From NCBI GenBank assembly GCA_016801885.1, contig CM028899.1:16197501-16261500 (forward strand): DNA of 64,000 nucleotides, given 5' to 3'. The position numbers and the translations under genes were made by a program. Under the pieces are notes generated by a model. The model saw only the letters and a program-made list of their open reading frames with translations, made no database searches and was not told where the DNA came from. Source of the DNA: Toxotes chatareus (lineage: Eukaryota; Chordata; Actinopteri; Toxotidae). Of this stretch, positions 52,101-60,331 are shown one piece after another. How positions within the stretch are numbered: position 1 is the stretch's first letter; every line of letters begins with the position of its first letter.

Positions 52101-54836
52101 CACCTGATGCAAACACTGCCAATATGTCAGGATCGGAAAACTCAGTAAAGTTTAGAGAATTCTGCTTCACAGGGGGAAAGTCCGGTGCTTTTTTTGGAGC
52201 CTGTTTTTTTTCTTTGTGTGTGTTTTCTTTTTTTTTTGTTGTTGTTGTTGTTCTTTCTAAGTTTAAAAGTGTCGCAAATGCTGCTTTCAGATTAAATAGT
52301 GGTGCCTCTGTATGAGGGTTAGCAGGTGTTGTAGCCTCATTGTGGTTATTATCAGTGAACTGCAGCAGCACTATGAGTCTGCATCAGATTAACGCCTCCT
52401 TCATGCAAAACTCTCCATCTGTTTTTTTCTCACAGCAGCTAACTGTCAGACTGTTAGCTTTTTCTTGTCCCTTACTCTGAGTTTGAGAATGACAGCTGCT
52501 TTGTCTGTACTCTTTGTGACTTGGTGTGCATTTGTCATATGTTTTACGTGTATATATGTGTGTGTGCTGGAGTGTTTGTGTGTGTGTCCCTGAACTTTAG
52601 CGGAGAAGTGAGGTTTCTGAGGTGAGGCATCCTCTCGTTTCTCACGCGAAGTGCATCTGATGTTGCACATCACATGCTTACATGTGTCTGCACTGTGAGA
52701 CAGACCTAAATCTATAAGGTACCAGTAGAACACCTACAGACTGAAAGTTTGTATAGCGTTACTATAGATAGTGCTTTTTCTTCTTTAATTCAAATATAAT
52801 CATAAGGTTGTACGCCAAGAAGAGATATTAAAAATGTAAATCTTTTTTTAACCCTTTTTTCCCCAATTCAGAAACATAATGAGTAGAGTTTCTTTTTGTG
52901 TCATTTTTCAAAGGAGATGTTTCTCTATGAGTATTTCCTGACTTCTGAAGAGATGAATATATTATTTCCATAAGCTTCATGTCGTGTGGTATTAAAGTCA
53001 GAGCTCGGGAAGCCAGACATTTAACAGTCTCCTTGATTTTCTGTAACTGTTCCTCTTAATTTCAGTTTGATTTGAATCTAAAAAAGAGAACCTTGGCCAA
53101 ATTGCTTTTCCTGTGTAATGCAAGTTGTTAAACTAACCACTGGCGTATTTTGCTTACATGAGGTAGTCCCGATTTGAAAGGCTTTCAGATTGAACTGGAG
53201 GATTTAATGACTCTTGGCCTTTGTTCTCGTGCAGTTCAGTTTCTGTCTCCTGACAGAATGAATTGTAAAAGGATATTGCATATTCGCTAATGATTTCCAA
53301 TGGATGATTACAGCTTTAAATGCTTGTCTCTTTTTTTTCCCCTCTTGACCCTACTGTCTCGCATCCCGTCTCGCCGCTCCGGTAGGGCTCAAAATCAAAA
53401 TCAGGCACCCAAAATCACATTACGTTAGAGGTTAAAATGTCTTGAAGGCCTGATAGATGACATGCGTGAAACGGTGACACTCTGATCTGTAAACAGTGAG
53501 GAGATAAAGGGATGCAGATCCAGCGGTTATAGAGAAGAAAAGAGGGGAATGCCTCAGCCTTGTCAGGAGGAAATTATAAATGCCTGGGTGTCTGTAGAAG
53601 CTGTGAGAACACTGGAACATCATCCCCTGTCACTGCGGTTCCACTGAGGATATCAGAGGATTGTTCTCATGTGAGACGCAGATGTACTGAGTTTGAGTGT
53701 GTGTGTGTTTGACTGTCTGTGTCTGACTGTGTGTGTGTGAGACAGAGAAAGAGGCTCCAGAGATTTTAAGATATACTCTGCAAACAATTAGGAGCTGGTA
53801 GTGCTTCTCCTGTGGCTGTCTCTAATTAACACTGCAACGAGGCCTTAATTGGGAAGGAGATTTTGTTTTTTTCTGCTGCCTTTCGGTGGCTGTCTCAGTG
53901 GTTGTGTGAGGAACAGTGGGAACAACCTAACCCCCCACCCCCACCCCAACCCACCCAGGCCGCCATCAGATTAACAACTTCTCTGTCAAAACTGACAACT
54001 CTGTGTTTGTGCTATAGCATCACTTGTAGTAATAAACACAACAATTATTCTTATTAAATCAGGTAAAACTTTCAACCTTCTTCTACTTCTCGTACACTCA
54101 AGAGCTTCCCTGTTTGCAAGTAAAAGCCGTCTGATTGGAATTGCCATGGCAACAAATGGCTTCTTCATTGAGGCTAGCGTTTAGCGTCTCCAAGTATAGT
54201 GCACTCACCTCACCACACAGACCAAAAGTACCTCCTGGAAGTAAAGCAGAGTGAGAGAGACTAATATGTTTTTTTTTCTCTTTGCTCTTTTATTGTATTG
54301 CCATGTTCCAGTAAAGGGCCCAGTCACATGGAGCCTCGAGCTCGTATTCTCACAGAGAGAGCGCCGACTTTCACTTGATAATGAATGTCTGTGGTGAGAA
54401 TCCCATTATGGCGGCACTCCATCAAGCCTACAGAAAACACAGGAGCGGACAGGCAGAGGCCTTTAAGGGCCATATCAGTCAACTAGATGAGGGCTACCGT
54501 GCAAATCAGATCCTCCTAACCTCACTGAGTATACGTCTCAGTGTGTGTGGACAGAGAGATAGATCCATTCACGCGCTACAAGAAGCACCCAACACTCACA
54601 CTGAAAGATGCTAATATCAGTGTTTTCTTTGTCAAAATAAATAAATAAATAAAAACAATCAGATGGATAAAGCTGCACCTTCAAAACAACTGGACAGAAA
54701 GTGGGGTGGTGGTGGGAGGGAGGGAGGGATGGAGTGGAGTGGAAAGGGGGAGAGAGAGAGGGGAGGATCAGCACTCACCTCTGAGCAGGCTGCTGCTGTA
54801 GTTGGAGAAGGAGTCAAAGATGCTGTTTGATGCCAT
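8956..54836 (-). CDS. runx3: runx3, Runt-related transcription factor 3 (whole gene, two promoters)
   Basis: Sequence-specific nuclear transcription factor that binds TGYGGT DNA as a heterodimer with CBF-beta. In vertebrates RUNX3 acts in T-cell lineage choice, proprioceptive sensory neurons and chondrocytes (family knowledge). Joining the exons listed separately gives an uninterrupted frame: exon phases 1 (P1 only), 0, 1, 1, 1(,1), stop. P2 form 382 aa, P1 form 396 aa; human RUNX3 is 415 and 429 aa, so the 14-residue P1/P2 difference is identical. Runt domain is about residues 48-175 of the P2 form; the last five residues are VWRPY. RUNX3 rather than RUNX1 or RUNX2 is indicated by ADHAGELV (RUNX1/2 have HPG or HPA), VEADGSHSNSPTA near the C-terminus, and the absence of the SPPWSYDQSY block typical of RUNX1/2. 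The region between exon 5 and the last exon is shorter than in mammals. Intron sizes, in order, are about 18.5, 0.8, 1.5, 13.0, 6.0 and 4.9 kb. Confidence 0.95.
10454..10499. repeat. (TA)n(GT)n compound microsatellite
   Basis: About eight TA units pass directly into about fourteen GT units. Intronic in runx3. Confidence 0.95.
12313..12386. repeat. (GT)n microsatellite, about 37 units
   Basis: Nearly perfect GT array with one C interruption near its end. In the runx3 transcript it would be read as CA repeats. Long, nearly pure arrays like this are usually length-polymorphic. Confidence 0.97.
14335..14409 (-). CDS. runx3: Candidate runx3 cassette exon (25 codons, in frame)
   Basis: Flanked in the minus-strand reading by TTACACCAG before and GGTGAGAC after, both good splice consensus. 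Length 75 bp, phase 1 at both ends, so inclusion or skipping keeps the frame. The peptide starts ALWQEQMDTPALK, continues with an acidic KVEEDL stretch and ends RSWP before the glycine shared with the last exon. Skipping it gives TTQ-GTTEL, which lines up directly with mammalian RUNX3 PIQ-GTSEL, so the mammal-like isoform is the skipped one. It sits where RUNX2 carries an alternatively used segment, but I see no clear residue similarity. I do not recognise the peptide. No cDNA support is available; it could be a decoy, although open frame, two good sites and matched phase together are unlikely by chance. Confidence 0.6.
18028..18065. repeat. (TG)n microsatellite
   Basis: About 19 uninterrupted TG units within the runx3 intron. 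Confidence 0.95.
19632..19701. repeat. Interrupted (GT)n microsatellite
   Basis: GT array with interspersed GC, CA and TC interruptions in its right half, suggesting an older, decaying array. Confidence 0.92.
20420..20566 (-). CDS. runx3: runx3 exon 5 (basic nuclear-localisation stretch and following linker)
   Basis: 147 bp, phase 1 at both ends. The acceptor is CTGTTTCAG and the donor GGTGAGGA. Joined to exon 4 it reads PREPRRHRVKIEDSQK, matching the family PREPRRHRQKLED that follows the Runt domain and includes the basic nuclear-localisation residues; Q to V and L to I are substitutions here. It continues QFSDRLSEIERYQRSMRI and NNNPRPIHQTHLSTTQ, equivalent to mammalian FPDRFGDLERLRMRV and the Ser/Thr/Gln-rich start of the activation region. 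FSDRLSE resembles RUNX1/2 more than human RUNX3, which may be the ancestral state. Only weakly similar beyond the first 25 residues, as is usual for this region. Confidence 0.93.
22026..22050. repeat. (CA)n microsatellite
   Basis: About 12 CA units in runx3 intron 4. Confidence 0.93.
22356..22380. repeat. (GT)n microsatellite
   Basis: About 12 GT units in runx3 intron 4. Confidence 0.93.
28089..28115. repeat. Poly(A) run of 27
   Basis: Uninterrupted A run on the plus strand. No recognisable retroposed body precedes it, so it is recorded as a homopolymer rather than a SINE or processed-pseudogene tail. Confidence 0.9.
29041..29340. promoter_or_regulatory. Candidate intronic enhancer with three exact dyads
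   Basis: Within 300 bp: TCAAAG-TTGC-CTTTGA (29052-29067, facing TCF/LEF cores), GCACCTG-G-CAGGTGC (29154-29168, facing E-boxes), and octamers ATTTGCAT and ATGCAAAT facing each other within an exact 11 bp inverted repeat (29289-29299 and 29323-29333). A GC-box-like GGGCGTGGC lies at 29118-29126. The motifs are seen directly; enhancer function is inference from their density and symmetry. Confidence 0.4.
32960..32999. repeat. (CA)n microsatellite flanking an interspersed repeat
   Basis: About 20 CA units with two CG interruptions; it abuts the left side of the repeat at 33005-33226, which is flanked by another CA tract at 33228-33244. Confidence 0.93.
33005..33226 (+). repeat. Degenerate interspersed fish repeat (TTGTGAGGAC / TCTTAACC type)
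   Basis: Contains TACTTGTGAGGACA near its left end, then a tract of degenerate CTAACC/TTAACC units including CCAAAACCAAGTCTTAACC, and is bracketed by CA microsatellites. This arrangement matches a sequence I recall seeing many times in teleost introns and intergenic DNA. I do not know its formal family name or mobilisation mechanism. The copy is diverged. Confidence 0.6.
33431..33513. repeat. GT/GA/GT compound microsatellite next to exon 4 donor
   Basis: GT array, then a GA-rich tract, then an interrupted GT array ending about 14 bases from the exon 4 donor. In the transcript it reads as CA repeats just inside intron 4 followed by a CT-rich tract. See findings for the possible splicing relevance. 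Confidence 0.93.
33528..33632 (-). CDS. runx3: runx3 exon 4 (end of Runt domain)
   Basis: 105 bp, phase 1 at both ends, the size found for this exon across RUNX genes. Acceptor GCTGCAG, donor CAGTGAGT. Reads KSFTLTITVFT, then GPPQVATYHRA, then IKVTVDGPREPR. These are the C-terminal strands and DNA-contacting tail of the Runt domain; the TVDGPREPR loop supplies base-contacting arginines in RUNX1 structures. One notable difference is G in place of N in the usual VFTNPPQ, at a normally conserved position. Losing this exon keeps the frame but would remove part of the DNA-binding surface. Confidence 0.97.
33633..35088 (-). other. runx3 intron 3
   Basis: About 1.5 kb with GT-AG ends. Contains the GT array at 35000-35061 close to its 5' splice site and a T run at about 34106-34121. 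No gene is supported; the open frame at 33879-34286 has no recognisable features. Confidence 0.8.
35000..35061. repeat. Interrupted (GT)n microsatellite next to exon 3 donor
   Basis: About 30 units with CG, CC and AT interruptions. Its right end is 27 bases from the exon 3 boundary, so the transcript carries CA repeats soon after the donor site. Confidence 0.93.
35089..35245 (-). CDS. runx3: runx3 exon 3 (core of Runt domain)
   Basis: 157 bp, phase 0 to phase 1, the size typical of this RUNX exon. Starts after GTGCACAG and ends at a GGTGAGC donor. Reads [20 protein letters not shown], then [20 protein letters not shown], then FNDLRFVGRSGRG. These are core beta strands of the Runt fold and include the RFVGRSGRG segment whose arginines contact DNA in RUNX family structures and whose neighbours face CBF-beta. 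Nearly identical to all vertebrate RUNX proteins; GDVPDGT favours RUNX1/3 over RUNX2 (GEVPDGT), and NASAVMKN favours RUNX2/3 over RUNX1 (NATAAMKN), together pointing to RUNX3. Confidence 0.98.
35246..36032 (-). other. runx3 intron 2, GC-AG type
   Basis: 787 bp, AT-rich intron splitting the Runt domain after ...VAFK. Its acceptor is a normal CACAG at 35246-35250. Its donor reads AAG then GCAAGA, a GC donor in otherwise strong consensus context. No gene or clear repeat seen inside. Confidence 0.85.
36033..36290 (-). CDS. runx3: runx3 exon 2 (P2 start codon, start of Runt domain)
   Basis: For P2 transcripts the start is ATG at 36290-36288, with G at -3, reading MHIPVEPPTTRRFTPPSTSF; 86 codons ending CNKTLPVAFK. 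For P1 transcripts an internal acceptor, CCCGTAG, starts the exon at 36274, and the exon 1 overhang G completes a Glu codon giving LLREPPTTRRFTPPS. This mirrors human RUNX3 exactly (MRIPV-D versus ...FIR-DPSTSRRFTPPS). Residues 17-47 form a variable linker (SKIGDGNGAMSTAG...). The Runt domain begins near VVDVLADHAGELVRTDSPN and continues FLCSVLPSHWRCNK. The exon is markedly GC-rich compared with surrounding intron. Confidence 0.97.
36291..37310 (-). promoter_or_regulatory. Proximal promoter P2 and 5' UTR region
   Basis: RUNX genes have a second promoter directly upstream of the MRIPV-type start, so this kilobase should contain it. Visible candidates are two CCAAT boxes (37266-37270 and 37299-37303, plus strand; NF-Y works in either orientation) about 1 kb upstream of the P2 ATG. 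I see no convincing TATA box on the minus strand. Transcription start site not determinable from sequence alone. Confidence 0.5.
39167..39222. repeat. Short tetranucleotide arrays, GAAT then GATA
   Basis: About five GAAT units, a 20-base gap, then about four GATA units. A TTTC array lies nearby at 39461-39480. Confidence 0.85.
41239..41261. repeat. Poly(T) run
   Basis: About 23 T on the plus strand (A run in the runx3 transcript). No associated retroposed element recognised. Confidence 0.9.
42956..43083 (-). mobile_element. Fragment of an interspersed fish repeat (copy 1)
   Basis: Its reverse complement starts near CAGTAGTGGAGGAAGTATTC, then TACCACAATGTAATAATCC and CTCCATTACAAG, and ends near ATCAGCAAAATATACAC. 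This matches in order a repeat I recall as very common in percomorph fish (the 'AGTAAAAGTAC... GTGGAGGAAGTATT' type), and it shares a recognisable backbone with the copy at 61640-62020. No coding capacity; probably a non-autonomous element. Family name not recalled. Confidence 0.6.
43993..44375. repeat. Cluster of (CA)n tracts
   Basis: Three or four CA tracts of 8-10 units (about 43993-44007, 44186-44200, 44211-44232, 44356-44373) separated by unique sequence. They generate several cysteine/valine-rich spurious open frames on the minus strand. Confidence 0.9.
44900..44946. repeat. (CT)n microsatellite
   Basis: About 22 CT units with CA and CG interruptions. Confidence 0.93.
47697..47780. repeat. 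T/G-rich low-complexity tract
   Basis: GTT units followed by mixed T runs and GGGG blocks for over 80 bases. In the runx3 transcript it becomes an A/C-rich tract. Confidence 0.93.
48383..48837. mobile_element. MITE-like element with degenerate terminal inverted repeats
   Basis: The left end reads TTAAAGGAGTAGTTCGG and the right end, in reverse complement, GTGAAAGAATAGTTATATC; both then pass into similar TGGGAAA and TGGTGAAA stretches, giving inverted termini of roughly 30-40 bp. The interior contains CTTATTTCTTGGCCAGG, GAGCTTTAGAGGCGCTG and GACAGAGCAAGGCCAGCTGT, matching a non-autonomous repeat I recall as widespread in percomorph fish ('AAAGGAATAGTTCGACATTTTGGGAAA' type). No transposase frame, length about 455 bp. 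Name and superfamily not recalled; copy is diverged, so insertion is old. Confidence 0.7.
54779..54836 (-). CDS. runx3: runx3 exon 1 (distal promoter P1 N-terminus)
   Basis: Begins ATG at 54836-54834 with G at -3 and +4. Encodes MASNSIFDSFSNYSSSLLR plus one base, followed by a strong AGAGGTGAGT donor. Human RUNX3 P1 starts MASNSIFDSFPTYSPTFIR, so the first ten residues are identical and length is exactly conserved at 19. Joining to the internal acceptor of exon 2 gives LLREPPTTRRF, matching FIRDPSTSRRF. P1-derived RUNX proteins differ only at this N-terminus and are expressed in different tissues from P2 forms. The exon is too short to show up by open-frame length; it was identified by matching the family N-terminus. 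Confidence 0.95.
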
Positions 54837-55600
54837 GACAGGGAAGCCAGAACAGCGTGGAGCCCTCGCTGCAGTCGATCTCCACCGACCTTGCAGAGGA
54901 AGAAAGTAGGATTGAGACACAGAAACCAAAGACTATGAGGGAGAGAAGAGAGCGAAGGAAGGATAGCAGGAGAAGACAAAACTCCTGGAGCTCTGCGCCC
55001 GTTTGCAACCAAGAATCTAGGGTTTGTGACTACCGCAGGAATCCCAAGCCACAAGCTTGCAGAGAGAGCAGCAGCATGTGTTAGCAAGAGCACCAGGAGA
55101 CGTTTGAGAGAGAAGTGAAGAGAAAAGGGTCAGAGGGAGAAAGAGAAGAAAAAGCAGAAGGAGAATGTAGTTGAGAGAGAAGCAGTGCACAAAGAGGCAA
55201 CAAAAAAAATTTGTGTCACCAGGTGTCGAGGTGGACTCACCAGGGCTGGAGATGAGAGGGGGCCCACCTAACGAAGCCCGGGTGGTGGGAGTGGGCCGGC
55301 GTGGAGGGCTGGGTTTGTGGTCCTGTGTCACGCAGCGGGTTTAGGGTCTGAGGTTAGCCAGTTGGCTTGATAGCGTGGTCTGTCTCTTTCTTTCTCTGCC
55401 ACGATGGTGGTGGCCTGAGTGGAGCGTCAGTGCTAGTAAAAGGCTAAAAGCCACAGTCTATCTGCATCCTTCTCGCCATCCTCCACACAGAGACACACAC
55501 ACACTCCCCTCCGTGAGTGGTGGAGCCCACGTCACATGTCACGTGAGGTCACCGGGCCTCTCCCTCCCACCCTCTCACCCTCCCTCCCCTCTTCTCCTAT
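54837..55600 (-). promoter_or_regulatory. Distal promoter P1 and 5' UTR region
   Basis: Directly upstream of the P1 start codon. Candidate elements include a RUNX site (TGTGGT at 55316-55321, ACCACA in the gene's sense) about 0.5 kb upstream, compatible with the autoregulation known for RUNX P1 promoters, and a perfect TCACGTGA M-box/E-box at 55539-55546 overlapping AGGTCA (55546-55551), with a CACGTCA CRE-like site at 55528-55534. No TATA box found. Start site and UTR splicing unknown. Confidence 0.5.
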
Positions 55601-56954
55601 CGTCTTTGCTTTTTTCTCTGGTTTCTCTGCTTTGGTTTTTCACTTTCCATGCTTCTCCTTCTCTGACTTGCCGTCCTCACTCTCACTTTTCATTGGTCGT
55701 CCAAGTTTTGGAAACATTCTATTTTCTTTTGAGTTCAAACCAGGCAGCGGCCTGCGCCACTGTGGCTCACTGAGGTTTACAGAGAGCACTGAAACCACTG
55801 TAGAAGAACTGGAGAGGTATTAAAATGTATTAAGCCCAAACACAAACACAGGAGAGAGAGAAAAAAACAGGAGCGAATGAGATGAAGAGAAAGAGAAAAT
55901 GAGAGATAGCTGTGGCTTTTGCCACTGCTGAGACAGGAAAGTGTTGTGTCTCTGACGAGCAACACTGAGCGTGTTGTTCTTGACTGCGTATGTATGTCCT
56001 GTGCTAGTTTTATGTTTGTCTGACTCACAGCACATCTGTGTTTGTAGGAACCAGTGGTTTGGGCCTAAACCTCCACCCTCACTTACCACTTGATAGTATC
56101 ACAATCTTAGTCTCATTAGAAGCAGCACTGCAAGTTGCAGAGCTCTGCTCAGCTCCTCTCCTCGTCCTCACCCTCCTGTCCCTTTTTTACTTTAGATTTT
56201 GCCACACCTGAGCATAAACACACCTCCTAATGCATAGATTTGAGCACAAGTTTACTTAGCTTTGTGTGAGAAAACATTTAGTATGTGTTTCAGATTTTTT
56301 TTTTTTACCCGAGTTTTCTTGTGCACTATAAAAAAGAAAAAAAAAACCTTTAGTATTTGCGGGCTCGTTGCGTGGTGTAGTCTCTTTCCCCCTCTGAAAG
56401 TGCAAAGCGATTTAACCTGATTGTGGTTTTCACACTTTTTCATTTTCTAGGTTAAATTTAAGAACGGAAAAGTTTTCACTGATGTGGCTACTTGTACGTC
56501 TTATACAGTATGAGCCTGAGATATGATTTGAGCCCAGCATCAGCTTTTCTTTTTCCGTAATTTTTATGCTGTTTATTTGAAAGTTTCTTCTGCAGTTATG
56601 TGGAAAACAGGAAATGATTCATATTGCCTCAGATTCATACAGAAATGAACTGACGAGCAAAGTGACAAATGTGCAGTCAGAGAGAAACACCAACTGTTTG
56701 CTAGAGCACTGTTAACCTGACAATCTTGCAGTACAACGTGTGCATGTGTGTGTTTCTGTCTGTTTGTGCATGCGTGTGTGTGTGTGTGTGTGTATGCGAG
56801 TGAGCAAATCACTGGCATTTGCAAACCTGTGGTATCCACACTTCCTCTCTCCTTTCTCCTGTGTCTCTGTGACACACTGGCCATGTCTGGCCACGGGACA
56901 ACAGACCCAAACCACCGTCTGGTCACTCATGTGACCCAATTGCTTTCCCTGGAA

Positions 56955-56958
<4 letters not shown>

Positions 56959-56986
<28 letters not shown>
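56959..56986. repeat. (GT)n microsatellite
   Basis: About 14 GT units; a similar array lies at about 56771-56793, 165 bases to the left. Confidence 0.93.
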
Positions 56987-58248
56987 TGTTGCATGAATGT
57001 TTCTGTTCTGTGTCTGTTTCACACTGCTTTGTGTACGGTTGTCAGCCCACATTGTCGTCTGCTAATTGCTGGACAGGACTGTTGCATGGACCACAGGATG
57101 TGTTTGTATGTGTATATACAGTACCATGTTCTGAGTGTGTGTGTGAGAGAGAGAGAGAGAAAGAGGGAGAGCTTGCCGCTCTTCCTGGTAGCCCGCACTG
57201 CCCTGTAAATGAGCAGTTGCCGTTGAGTTAGGCGGCAGCGCGGGCTAAATGACACGGCGTGTCGGCAAGTGTGGCCGAATGCTGAGGCCACAGCCGCGGC
57301 CCCAGGGCTTTTATCAGTCCGTCCATGCGGCCACTACAGGCCTTTGACTTAACCTCACACACAGCGAGGCTTCCTCTTCTAACACCTCTGCTGCCTCCCG
57401 ACATGGCCTCGGCCCTGGCCTGCCAGCCCAGGGACAGATTACAGTTCTGTGCGTCTCTGCTGAAACAAGAGGTACAACTGCTGTGTACAGGCCCACAGGG
57501 AAACACTAGTCTCTCCGAGGCCACAGGCTTGAAGGATGAACCTCTGTGTTAAAATGTTCTTTAGCTTATGAAAAAATGAGGAAGATGGAAGGTCTCTGCA
57601 GGGCCCTGGTCTCATCTGTGTTTGTTTTGAGAAGGGTACGAACAAAAGTATTGGTTTCGTAGCACAGGGGTTTGTGGTTGTTTCAGTTTATAATCATTTT
57701 ACATGCATGTATTTGTGCAAGTGAGACCTGTTGCTGGTAATAATTCATGTTGTTTTGTTTTTCAGTTTTCATTTAAGTGAGAAATATAGTTTTCTTGTAG
57801 TTGTTTTCACAAGGGGAGGCTGTTTCAGATTATTGTCAATTTCCTTATTTTTGTCCACTTGTGGAAAGAACGACATTGCATCTGGATTTTCAATGAGGAA
57901 TAGAGAAAAGCAAAACAAATATAGGACCGTCCCACAACATTGTGCAAGAACGGGAATTGGCTCTATTGTAGTGCAGGCCAAACTTGACATTTGAAGAAAG
58001 CTCTGGAGTCAAGGCCTTTTCCTTAGTGCTCAGTCTGCTCTTTGTTTTTTCTTCTTTGTCTAGGTAAACATCTGCTTCATGTTTTGAAATCTATCTCATG
58101 GCTTTGCACTGCCCATGACCGTGAGGGGAAAATAGTCTGAGGATCATTGTGGCCGTCTTTCACTCAATTCTTTTTTTCCCCTGCCCAGGCCTTGTTTATC
58201 AAGCCCCTGTATTTAAGCTTAATATAACTCCTGTTTTGCTGAGAAAAC

Positions 58249-58359
58249 TGTGGTGGTTTAATCACTGTCAGTGGTCCTACGCCTCTCGGGTGTGGCTCGC
58301 GAAGCAAAAAGGACCCAGTGCGGTCGTGCGTCCAGCTGCAAAGGGGCTTATTTTGTGGT
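58249..58359. promoter_or_regulatory. Candidate RUNX-responsive upstream element
   Basis: Three same-strand RUNX core sites within 111 bp: TGTGGT (58249-58254), TGCGGT (58319-58324) and TGTGGT (58354-58359), about 3.4 kb upstream of the P1 start codon. TGYGGT is the established RUNX core. Function as an autoregulatory enhancer is inference. Confidence 0.35.
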
Positions 58360-60176
58360 CTAAAAATTGCAGGCTTCCCCATATGTTCCCCATAAACGTG
58401 GAATGCAGCGTGGGACTTGAGGAGGCTTTTATAATGAAGTGGCCGTCATTGCATCAAACACCATGGTCCTGCCTGCCTTTAGGATAGGCCATGGGAGCCC
58501 GTTTTAGGGCTGCGTACACAGGTCCAATGTCCTGACTGCTCACTCACACCTCATACTGGCCATTTTCTTCTAATTATATTACACTGCTCTTTCCACTGAC
58601 TGATATTCGTGTCCACTTTCAGCACAGCATGCCCATAGTCTATTCTTATCATTTAAACATTGCACAGATTTGATGTACAAACAGATGAAACATGGCACAT
58701 GGAAGTTTCATCTGTAACTTAAATTGATACAAGACACTTTTAAGAGTGAGAGACAGACGTCTTCTGGAAGTTCAGGCTACCGGTAATTCAAAGTATTTTT
58801 AGAACCACTGGCAACTCCAAAGAGGAAAGTGCCACGAGACAGTGAAAGAAACAAAAATATAAAACGTGTAAAAATTCCTAACTTGTCACATTTTAAATAA
58901 ACTGCTGTTAAAGCACATCGGCAGCCAAACAGTTGAAACCATTTGTTTTTCTTTTTTTTTTGAAGAGATCAGAGTTCTTAGAAAGTTGTATGAGAAATGA
59001 GTTTACTGCTACCAGCTCAGCATTAATCTGTGTGAGTGTGTGTCCACATGTGTGCGTCAGTGTTGTTGTTGTCATTGTAAACGAGGCACTCCCAGATGCA
59101 GTGGTTTTAGCGTGCAGTATCACGGTTGGAAGTGATCACCGGGCCCATTATTTATTTATTGGCTCCAGCAGACATGGAGACTCTGGTAACCACACAGAGG
59201 GGGGAGGGGGGTGGGCGCCGTGTTGCCACACACTGAGAAGACCGTATCCCACAGTTCCCGAGGAGCGCTACATGTATACAGTAACCTGTGGCAGGACTAA
59301 GACAACAGAGAGTCTATGATGGCCCGTAACAGTAGGAGAGCAAGGTCACTGCAACGTGGATATTTATGGAGAAAGGCGACACTGCAGAGATCACTGTCAG
59401 GAACGATGATCACTAAAATAAGCTGTGTGAGGACAGATGAGATTGAGGATCGTGATTAAAGGCAGCAAACATCATTACATCTGCTGGGTGACACAGCTAT
59501 CTGTGTTCAGACAGTGTAGTTTTGCACCTCGGGCACCTGCTGCAGCTCTGTAAGACAAATGTACCATGTTTACAGGTAGTAAACCCTCCGTCCAACCCCC
59601 TTCACGACTTCTTCCTGTTATTCAGAAACTGTGCCAACGCAAAGACCAAGCATCCAGCTTCCTTTACAGCAGGTTCTATTCAAAACCCTTGCAACCACTG
59701 GCAATGAGCTATGTAGGCTAATTCGATAATTTATGGCTGTCAAATTGTTCCTCCTGTGTACCATGTAAAATACAGTACAAAATAAATACATGCCGTCACA
59801 ACAATCACATCCAATCAGTCCTCACTGATAGTGATTTAAATGTTCACATTAAGGTTTTTAAAGAGGAACAAGAGGAGTTAAATTTGAAGTTGTAATCATG
59901 TGATCATTGTGATAATGTAGTGGTAGTTGATAAATGGAAATACTGTGTATGTTTCTATATTAATGGGCATAGCACTGGTGCATAAGAAGAAAGTTCCCTT
60001 AATGCCAGTATGTCTGTATGACAGTATGCCTGTCATGTGACACACTGTGAAAACAAATGATTAACTATTAAGTTCATAATAATTTGTATTCATTTATGTC
60101 AATTTTGTGGTATTTAAAATGATTAGTCAGAGTGATGTAGCTGTTTAAAATAAAAGTTTTGACAATTGAGTCAGTC

Positions 60177-60179
<3 letters not shown>

Positions 60180-60251
<72 letters not shown>

Positions 60252-60279
60252 TATATATACACACATACATATATACATA

Positions 60280-60331
<52 letters not shown>

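Larger units (their letters stand above)
36275..54778 (-). other. runx3 intron 1 (between P1 and P2 exons)
   Basis: 18.5 kb in P1 transcripts, with GT-AG ends. Contains the P2 region, two interspersed repeats (42956-43083, 48383-48837), CA clusters (about 43993-44375), a CT array (44900-44946), a T/G-rich tract (47697-47780), tetranucleotide arrays (39167-39222, 39461-39480) and a T run (41239-41261). No other gene supported. Long P1-P2 introns with enhancers are a known RUNX-family property. Confidence 0.7.

Noticed and set aside
8956..54836. Assignment of the gene to runx1 or runx2
   Set aside because: The P1 N-terminus MASNSIFDSF, ADHAGELV, GDVPDGT with NASAVMKN, and C-terminal VEADGSHSNSPTA fit RUNX3. 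The SPPWSYDQSY block of RUNX1/2 and the Q/A tract of RUNX2 are absent.
54659..55093. 144-codon minus-strand open frame overlapping P1 exon 1
   Set aside because: It is in a different frame from the MASNSIF sequence and consists of low-complexity Ser/Pro/Leu from CT-rich sequence.
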